From: Przewalskia tangutica
Lineage: Eukaryota > Streptophyta > Magnoliopsida > Solanales > Solanaceae
NCBI GenBank assembly: GCA_029844215.1
Contig: CM056725.1
Location: forward strand, 38,222,485-38,286,484
Reading direction: 5' to 3'
DNA: 64,000 nt
The notes below the pieces were generated by a model that did not search any database, was not told where the DNA came from, and saw only the letters and a program-made list of their open reading frames with translations. Below, piece after piece: positions 56,537 through 64,000 of this stretch; within the stretch, counting starts at the first letter, position 1, and every line of letters starts with the position of its first letter. The translations under genes were made by a program, and so were the position numbers.

Positions 56537-57434
56537 GTCACGCCCCGAACCCTGGGCCCGTGACTGGTGCCCGACCTGGGCACCATTCTACCTTAACAAC
56601 ACAAGTAAACTTCGGAAATTAAATAACACCCCCTTTTTTTTTAAAACCAACATACGTGCAAGGGCAAAATCGACAAGGCTGCCATGATATACATACTCAA
56701 AAGACACTATACTGTACATGAGTCCAATCCCACATATGAATACGCACTTAAGAGTTATATCAACTATGACGGACAAGGCCCCGCCGCACCCATAATCGCA
56801 TAAAAGCACATCGAAAGAACTTATACCAAAAGGATAAACTCCCAATGTATGAGCTATCCAAAACTCGAAAGGCGGTCCTACACTGCCGATCACCAAATCA
56901 AGCACTAAACTCGCGGCATGAACGCAGCCCCCCGAAGGAGGTCAGTACGAAGAATGTACCAAGTATGTGAAATAGTAAGTACTGTAATGAAATCATAACA
57001 GTCTAAACAAAACAGGAGACATGCATGATTGCTAACCTACAGTACACAACACATAAGCAGTCATAACAAGTCAGGGACGCATGCCCTCAAGTCATTTCTA
57101 AAATATAACCATGGGTCTCACGCCCATAATATCAATCATGCCCGTGGAATCCTTCCTCACTGCCGGCAGTCCATGATATAATATAACACCAATAGGCATA
57201 CATGAACACCAAGTCACACCTGTGTCCTAAAAATTGTACGTGCCAAGTAGGAGAACGAGCAGGTGGTATAATGTCTTGGGGGTTTACCCCTCATTTATAC
57301 TCTTACCCTGGAGAAGGTGGTAAAGCAGGGGGTATAATGTCTTGGGGGTTTACCCCTCATTTATACTCTTACACTGGAGAAGGTGGTAAAGCAGGGGGTA
57401 TAATGTCTTGGGGGTTTACCCCTCATTTATACTC
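56536..57434 (-). repeat. Element C, 5' LTR, truncated by N4
   Basis: Matches the first 900 bp of the C 3' LTR from 23983, including CTACCTTAACAACACAAGTA and the first three minisatellite units (57261, 57327, 57393, 66 bp apart). N4 begins at 57435 inside the third unit. The five bases TACTC (57430-57434) are the expected left target duplication of N4. Confidence 0.85.
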
Positions 57435-58136
57435 TGTTATACCCCGTAGTTCCTGGGTATGTATGCGAGGGCGTACGTACGAGAATACGACAGAAAGATT
57501 GGAAAGGAAGAAAGAGGTAATTTTTCCACGGAAAAGTTTCCGGTTTTTGTGAAGGAAAAAGGTTCGTTAATGGGAATTGGATTCCCAGATTTGGTATTCG
57601 GACTTCCTGGAATATTAGAAAAATATGGAATTTTATTTTCGGAAATGGTCACGTGGGGCCCACGGGAGAAATTTACGGTTTTGTGGGGCCCACTTTGTTT
57701 TCGAGATTTTGGCCATTGTGGATATTTTCGGAAGATGTTTTATTTTGGGCCATTAGGAGGGTGACACGTGTCACCCCCCCCTAGGTGGCTTGGCCGAATG
57801 ACATTTGGGCACAAGTGCCGATTAGAGTCGTTTTTCGACGAAACGTTTTACATAACTTGCGAGGGGAAAATTCCGGCTATGTCTTTTCTTATTTTTGCGG
57901 ATTTTTCCGAGAGATGAAATGTTTTGGACCAACGAGAGGGCGACACTTGTCACCCTCAAGTTGGTGGAGTTGGACGGCCACCCTTGGACGTTTGAAGGGT
58001 CAAGTTGGTGAGATATTTTGTGAGGGATTTGTGGAGTAGGGACTAGGGGGCACTTGGGCACATCTTGGCCCTACACTTGCATAGCACTTGGCTAGATCTT
58101 GGCCCTTGGTTGGCCTTTGCTTACCCTATAAATACC

Positions 58137-58144
58137 CCCCTCCC
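58137..58144 (+). promoter_or_regulatory. N4 TATA box
   Basis: TATAAATA in CCCTATAAATACCCCC, about 700 bp after the LTR start, farther than in the other LTRs (about 390-430) because of the extra C-type segment. Confidence 0.65.
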
Positions 58145-58204
58145 TTTGAAGACTTCTTCATCCCTCAAATCTCTAAGTCTTGAGAACCCCTCTCCTCCCT
58201 CTTG

Positions 58205-58320
58205 TTGACTCTCGGCCAAGAGCCTCCCCTCCCCCTTTCATGTGGCCTTGTGGCCGAGAGCACCCTCTCCCCTTCCTAGTAGGCCCTTCGGCCGAGAGCA
58301 CCCCCCCTACCTTGGGGTGT
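58205..58320 (+). repeat. Short CT-rich repeats near the N4 transcript start
   Basis: Three units of about 39 bp, each with CGGCCRAGAGC followed by a C-rich run (58211, 58250, 58289). Single or double versions occur in the matching place of N1, N3 and N5. Confidence 0.6.
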
Positions 58321-59721
58321 TCTCGTGGGGTACCCCCCCCCTTGGTTGAGAAATACTCTCAAAAGTATTGTTATAATGCCCAAATACCTTAGCCTTATAC
58401 CTTGTAGTATTCTAAGGTTATATCTATACGAAAAGCCCAGAAATACTATCATACTTCCGTCAATACAAAACCGAAACCCTAAGGAAAATCTCCATGGTTA
58501 GTTGGAGTGCTTTGTAGAAGTTGGTTAGAACTTCTAAGGGTTGTTTGGAGCGACTGAGCACCGGTGTAGGAGCGAAACATTGCTAAGGATCGACTTTAAA
58601 CTCGGATAATTATGGGCTTATCGAGGTAATTATCTTGTCCCCCTATTGTAATTGGATATTACATGTTGTTAGAATATATAGTTGAAGTATACTATATATA
58701 GAACTGAACGTAGTTGTTGGCAATGTCTTTTGACTTAAGCTCAAGAATAAGGAATCGAATCGAATCAATTACATAGGACTGTATTACAGTAGACTTGTGT
58801 AGTATTACGGTATAGTAGAATTGTACCCGTTCGGGTTAGATGTATAACCCCCCCCTGGTTGGCTTGGTAGCCGGCCTCGATAGAGGAGGAGATTTACGCT
58901 GTGGCGGGGGGGGGAGGTGCTGCCGAATTTTCTGTAGAATGTTCTACGATGTTAATAAGCGCCTTGTGGCCTTATAGGTTGAAGTACTACGTGTGGCGCG
59001 TTCTACTTGGCTTAAGGAGTAGCCGACAGTTGGGAGTACTTGGAGCGTTTTGCTATTAGTCGATACTCGTCGCGAGGTATGTGAACCTCTTCCTATCTCT
59101 TCTAGCATGATATGTGTGAACTATGTAGTACGGTAGACGTACATGTACTAAATGTATTTGATTGGTGTAAAACATAAAGTGTTATAACGGCTTTATGGGA
59201 AGTTGGTTATAACGGCTTTATGTTGGTAAGAAAATACATGTGGTTTTTAAAAGGTAACTGATTTGAACTATAACTGGCTTGTTATGTGTTAATAAAGAAC
59301 TTGAAGTATTTCAAAAGAGTTTTGAATCATTTTGAGAGGAGAAGTAATACTTGATTTGTTTTGAAAACTTAAGAGTTATACTAGCTTTATGGAAAGTTAG
59401 GTATAACGTCTTAAGAATGTTTTACTGATTTTGGAAATCAGAATGTGTATCGACAAACCACTGCAGCGTTAATAAAAGGAAATGTTTTGACAGATTAAGT
59501 ATTATTAAAACCAGTAGAAACTTCCATCTGCATAGAAGCTAAGATGAGACAAAATGATATTCCTAGATCATGGCTGCTGTAATAAGATTGTTATAAACAA
59601 GAATATCCTACTCACATAAGACTTATGTTTCTCAGATAATTTAAAGGAGAATTATATTCTTAATTGAATAAGACTATGAACTACGAAACCTTTCTAAAAT
59701 GAGAAACTTGAACATTGGAAA

Positions 59722-62700
59722 TGTCACGACCCGAACCTGGGCCCGTGACTGGTGCCTTACCCCGGGCACCCTAGTGATACAACATCAGAGTAATCAGCGG
59801 AACATAAAACACATACATGAAACAAATGAAGTACAAAACAAGAATTGAGGGAAAACTTGCCTTTCTAAGATATATATAAATACAACTCTTACAAATGAAC
59901 AGTTTAATCCCTTTTACAAACCCTGCCCACAACAGTACTACAGACCTCTACGAATGATATGACAACAACGACGGGACAGGGCCCCGTCATACCCCTGAAT
60001 GTAAGCACCTAAAACAACAGGGGACTATACCACGATAAGCCTCCGGAGAAACGGAGCTTTCCCAAACGCTGAACCGGACCCTAAGAGCGAGGATCAACGA
60101 TCGTGTACCTTTACCGCGGCAGATGAACGCAGCCGGGCGAGGTCGATAACAAAAATTTGTATGTGAAATCAAAATAAATATCAGAATGAAATCATAGCGA
60201 TCATATAAAGCAGAGACATGTAAGATAACCAAACTACGCTTACAACAAAGCAATATGTCAAGTCGTGACTCACGCCTCAAGTTATCACTCAAGTATAACA
60301 ATGGGTCTCGTGCCCACAACATCAATCATGCCCGTGGAATACCTTCCTCACCGGCATTTATGATATAAAAGCACCAAGGAACACACATGAACACCGTGTC
60401 CCACTGTGTCATAATAAAATCAGACGGTAAGTACGAAGGCATAGCCGACTACTAAAAACCCACAGCACCAACCGTCATGAATCAGATTCATAAGATCTGT
60501 CTAGACCGTCACATGATCAAAGCCGCCACTTGCCCGCAGATCAATGTACGCTGCCTAACCTCGAACTCCCGCAGCCCGCATAGGCCAAACTCATAGGCCC
60601 GCATGAGGTATAACCCCGCATCGAGGGTAGCTACTCCCGGCAGCGCCCCGACTCGCCGTCCGCATGGCCACAAGGACCGCATGACCACGCGGCCGCGACA
60701 CTAACCTCGAACTCCCGCAGCCCGCATAGGCCCTACTGCACCCGCATAAGGTATTCTCGAATCATAGGTCCATCGACCGCCGAAGTCTACCCCGCGTCGG
60801 AGGCGCTTAACCTCCGAATATGTCACGATGAGTGGCACAATACTATCATAACGACCGATAGTTAAGAAGCACAATCAAGGGAAAACCCTTTACACAAACA
60901 TCACAAGATACTATCACACGAGATCCTAACATGATTACTTATCAAAGCAACGAAAGTATTACTGTGCTATCACAATTCAATACAATCAAGTTATTCACAC
61001 AAGGTACTTTCTACTTTAAGTTAACAAGTTCGGGAATTAATCCCCAAAGTACTTTATACAATAACTCTTTTAAAAGGTACGTCAAAAGTCACACAATACC
61101 CGTAGTATATAAAAATAGAGTGACTATCTTTTTAAGTAAACCAAGATACTTACCTTTGTAAAATCAAGTAACAACATTATTTTCCAAACGTCCAAGTTTG
61201 CCTAATTTCAAATGTTCACGTTTCTTATTTTAGAAAGGTTTCGTAGTTCGTAGTCTTATTCATTTAAGAATATAATTCTCTTTTAAACAATCTAAGAAAC
61301 ATAAGTCTTATGTGAGTAGGATATTCTTGTTTATAACAATCTTATTACAGCAGCCATGATCTAGGAAATATCATTTTGTCTCATCTTAGCTTCTATGCAG
61401 ATGGAAGTTTCTACTGGTTTTAATAATACTTAATTATTCAAAACATTTCCTTTTATTAACGCTGCAGTGGTTTGTCGATACACATCCTGATTTCCAAAAT
61501 CAGTAAAACATTCTTAAGCCGTTATACCTAACTTCCCATAAAGCTAGTATAACTCTTAAGTTTTCAAAAGAAACCAAGTATCACTCTTCTTTCAAAACGA
61601 TTTAGAAATCCTTTGAAATACTTCAAGTTCTTTATTATCACACATCAAGCCAGTTATAAACAAATCATTTACCTTTTAAAAACCACAAAGTATTTTCGGA
61701 CCTACATAAAGCTGTTATAACCAACTTCCCATAAACCGTTATAACACTTTATGTTTCAAACCAATCAAATACATTTAACACATGACGCCTACCGCATTAC
61801 TACATAGTTCACACATATCATGCTAGAAGAGATAGGAAGAGGTTCACATACCTCGCGACGAGTATCGACTAATAGCAAAACGCCCAAGTACTTCCAACCG
61901 CCGGCTACTCCTGCCAAGTAGATCGCGCCACACGTAGTACTTCAACCTATAAGGCCACAAGGCGCTTTATTAACATTTAGACCTCATCGCAGAACATACT
62001 ACCGAAAATTCAAAGACTTCCCGCAACAAACAGAAATCTTCTCCTTTATCGAGGCCGCTACCAAGCCAACCAGTGGGGTTATACATCTAACCCGAACGGT
62101 ACAATTCTACTCCACGTAAAAGCTACACAAGTCTATCAGAATACACTATGTAAATACATCAAGATTTTCTTTCGAAAAAGTTTCTTATTATTCAGCTTAA
62201 GTCAAAAGACATCACGACAACAACGTTCAGATTCTAAATATAGTATACTTCAACTATAGTCTAGCAATCATGTAATTTCCAATTACAATAGGACAAGATA
62301 TTTACCTCGATAAGCCCATAATTATCCAAGTATAAAGTCGATCCTGGCAATCGCTTAGCTCCAACTCCGAGCGCCCAACCCGCTCTAAACCACCCTTAGA
62401 AGTTCTAACCAACTTCTACACAATACTCCAACGGACTATGGAGATTTTCCTAGGGTTTCGGTTTTGTGACCGACGGAAGTATAATAGTATTTCCAAGCTT
62501 TTCAGATAGGTATAACCTTAGAATACTACAAGGTATACTGGCTAAGGTAATGTGGGCATTATAACAATACTGTGAGAGTATTTCTACACCACAACGGGGG
62601 GGTATGATACGAAAGCAACTTGGCTAGGGGGTGGGTACCCCACGGCCACACTACTAGGAGGGGGAGAGGGCTCTGCCAAGGGGCCTTTCAAAGGGAGAGG

Positions 62701-63229
62701 GCTCTTGGACGAGAGTCAACAAGAGGAGAGGGAGGGATTTTAACACTTAGAAGATTTGTGGAAAGGATGAAGAATTCATCAAAGGGAGAGGGTATTTATA
62801 GCACAAGCCAAGGCCAACCAATGGCCAAGATCTTGCCAAGTGCATAGCAAGTGTAGGCCAAGATCAAGCCATGTGCACCCTAACCCTACTCCACAAAACA
62901 CTCCACAAAACAAGGCACAAAACAAGGCACAAATCAAGGCCATAAAGTAGCCCAATTCGGCCAAGGGTTGCCGCCCCTTGCTTCCAATGTGAGGGTGACA
63001 CATGTCACCCTCCCGTTGGTCCAAAATGTTTCGTCTCTCGGAAAAATCCGCAAAAATTAAAAATGACATAGCCGGAAATTCCCCTACGAAAGCTGTGGAA
63101 ACGTTTCGTCGAAAAACGACTCAAATCGGGTGTTGTGCACAAGGTGAAAATCGGCCAAGCCTACTTAAGCTTCCAAAAATTTTCTACGTACGTCCTTACG
63201 TACATACAATGGAAATACGGGGTATAACA
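59722..63229 (-). repeat. N5 3' LTR
   Basis: 3508 bp from TGTCACGACCCGAACCTGGG to ACGGGGTATAACA, colinear with N1 LTRs (3494 and 3469 bp). Conserved block at 61300-61515, U3 palindrome at 62989-63010. Confidence 0.9.
62793..62800 (-). promoter_or_regulatory. N5 TATA box
   Basis: TATAAATA on the - strand. Context GCTATAAATACCC, slightly different from the usual CCTATAAATACCCC. Confidence 0.6.
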
Positions 63230-63262
63230 TTCTCCCCTCCTTAGAAACATTCGTCCCGAATG
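63230..63262 (-). promoter_or_regulatory. N5 polypurine tract and inverted repeat
   Basis: TAAGGAGGGGAGAA on the - strand next to the 3' LTR, followed by the AACATTCG / CGAATGTT inverted repeat. Confidence 0.85.
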
Positions 63263-64000
63263 TTCCTTCTAAGTCTCAAAACAAACGCGCGCCGGTATAG
63301 TCTTTACTACTATACTTACGAGAACAAATCTGCCACACCTGGCCACAGAAAACACCTGCGCAAATACTCACATCTAAGCCCACGAGAAAACACCTCTAAT
63401 ATCACCAAAGTAATGATCACAACTACGCTTGCCATACATGCTCGCTTCTCCCTTTACTCGTCGTGATACCACTTTTGTCACTTTGCCGCGAGGTTCTAGT
63501 GTCACTCCGGCGACGCAACAAATGGTACCGGGCTGCATGCGATCCCTGAGGCTGTCGTACACTCGAACTCTTACCATATTTCTGATACTGCTTTAGTTTC
63601 CAAAACTCGGGGTTACTATCTCTTTACGTGGGCATCATTAACTGGGAACATTCTGGATGGATCTTCGATACTTTCCCGAACATAACAATACGAAAGACCG
63701 GACGTCCTGCCTCCTAAGTCGGACGGCAAATGCTAACATATAGGCAACCCGCCTATTCTTCACATGAACTCAAAGGCCCAAAGTAACTCGCTAAGTTTCC
63801 TCTGCTTTCCAAAGCTCGTCACACCGTCCGGTGGTACTTTCAGAAGACCGACCGTCAACTCAACTCTAAGCGCCGTCGCCGATTATCCGCACGATTCCTC
63901 CGAGCCGCCGAACTTCTTCTAGACAAGCTTCACACTATCCACACCGCTGGAACAAGCTCAACTAATCGTCAACCTTGCCAACATCGAACCAATCGACCGC
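63263..64000 (-). other. N5 internal region, start of non-coding module
   Basis: Homologous to 16596-17400 of N1. No protein is recognisable. It contains the 89-bp insertion and ends at the window edge before the stem-loop and gag. Confidence 0.65.
63465..63553 (-). mobile_element. 89-bp inserted fragment with perfect 5-bp duplication (N5)
   Basis: Flanked by GTCGT at 63460-63464 and 63554-63558. Begins GATACCACTTTTGTCAC. The core differs from N1 and N3 at two bases. It sits at the same site as in N1, so the insertion predates the N1/N5 split. Confidence 0.75.

Larger units (their letters stand above)
23983..57434 (-). mobile_element. Element C, split by E and truncated by N4
   Basis: C is a Ty3/gypsy element inserted in B. 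Its parts are the 3' LTR 23983-27920, internal region 27921-29877, and the beginning of its 5' LTR 56536-57434 after E. The two LTR starts share TGTCACGCC.. and the unusual stretch CTACCTTAACAACACAAGTA, which proves they belong together although 26.6 kb apart. The internal region is only about 1.96 kb: gag without capsid core plus the non-coding module, with no pol. The left target duplication is expected to be CAACC (23978-23982); the right copy is outside the window. Confidence 0.85.
57435..59721 (+). mobile_element. N4: LTR of mosaic origin, + orientation, cut by N5
   Basis: Starts TGTTATACCCCGTAGTTCC. The first 345 bp resemble the U3 start of element C (complement of 27600-27920, shared GTGGGGCCCAC and GGGTGACACGTG phrases). 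From about 57790 the sequence follows the N1-type LTR instead (GGCTTGGCCGAAT, TTTTTCGACGAAACG) through to 59721, where N5 interrupts it. Two U3 palindromes are therefore present (57763-57780 and 57937-57958). The rest of N4 lies beyond the window, so it is unknown whether it has an internal region. Confidence 0.8.
59722..64000 (-). mobile_element. N5: N1-like element, right part outside the window
   Basis: 3' LTR 59722-63229, polypurine tract 63230-63243 and 770 bp of internal region, then the window ends. The left flank GGAAA (59717-59721) is the expected target duplication. LTR and internal sequence follow N1, including the CCCGCATGAGG block and the 89-bp insertion, so N5 is the same subfamily. 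Gag, primer site and 5' LTR would lie to the right. Confidence 0.88.

Overview
This window is intergenic plant heterochromatin made almost entirely of LTR retrotransposons inserted into one another. I found no host gene, no tRNA or rRNA gene and no CRISPR array. A plant source is suggested by Ty3/gypsy elements primed by initiator-Met tRNA (primer-binding site TGGTATCAGAGC or close variants), by a polypurine tract preceded by an AACATTCG/CGAATGTT inverted repeat, and by gag, RNase H and integrase remnants of the plant Tekay/Del chromovirus type. The species cannot be named from this sequence.

Ten insertions can be separated, named here N0, A, B, N1, C, E, N2, N3, N4 and N5. All belong to one lineage: LTRs about 2.9-3.9 kb long start TGTTATACCCCG (or TGTTACACC) and mostly end in GTGACA. 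N2 and N4 read on the + strand and the rest on the - strand. The nesting is as follows. N0 (1-987) sits in the 3' LTR of A. A runs 988-9732 and is cut in its 5' LTR by B (from 9733). B's integrase gene is cut by N1 (13067-22732, target duplication CGAAT), and B's RNase H region is cut by C (from 23983). C is cut at its primer site/5' LTR junction by E (29878-56531, target duplication ACTCT), and again in its 5' LTR by N4 (from 57435). E's gag is cut by N2 (34404-43506) and N3 (44238-53238). N4's LTR is cut by N5 (from 59722, running off the window). The chain A>B>C>E>N2/N3 is five levels deep.

The complete elements have LTRs longer than or equal to their internal regions (2.2-2.7 kb), which carry only a broken gag and a shared non-coding module. 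A and B keep the end of pol (A: RT end, RNase H, integrase; B: RNase H, integrase) and lack the integrase C-terminus. None looks able to move itself, yet A, the oldest insertion of the chain, shows only about 2% difference between its LTRs in a stretch compared by eye. This fits a recent burst of non-autonomous, LARD-like elements moved by an autonomous relative elsewhere.

Points for a second look are: recurrent CTG-to-TCG and CAG-to-CGA differences between copies, which look like a read or consensus artefact at methylated CHG sites; subfamily-specific minisatellites at the same place in each LTR; a stem-loop with paired changes downstream of gag; an 89-bp fragment with 5-bp target duplications that resembles an LTR end joined to a primer site; and a mosaic LTR in N4.
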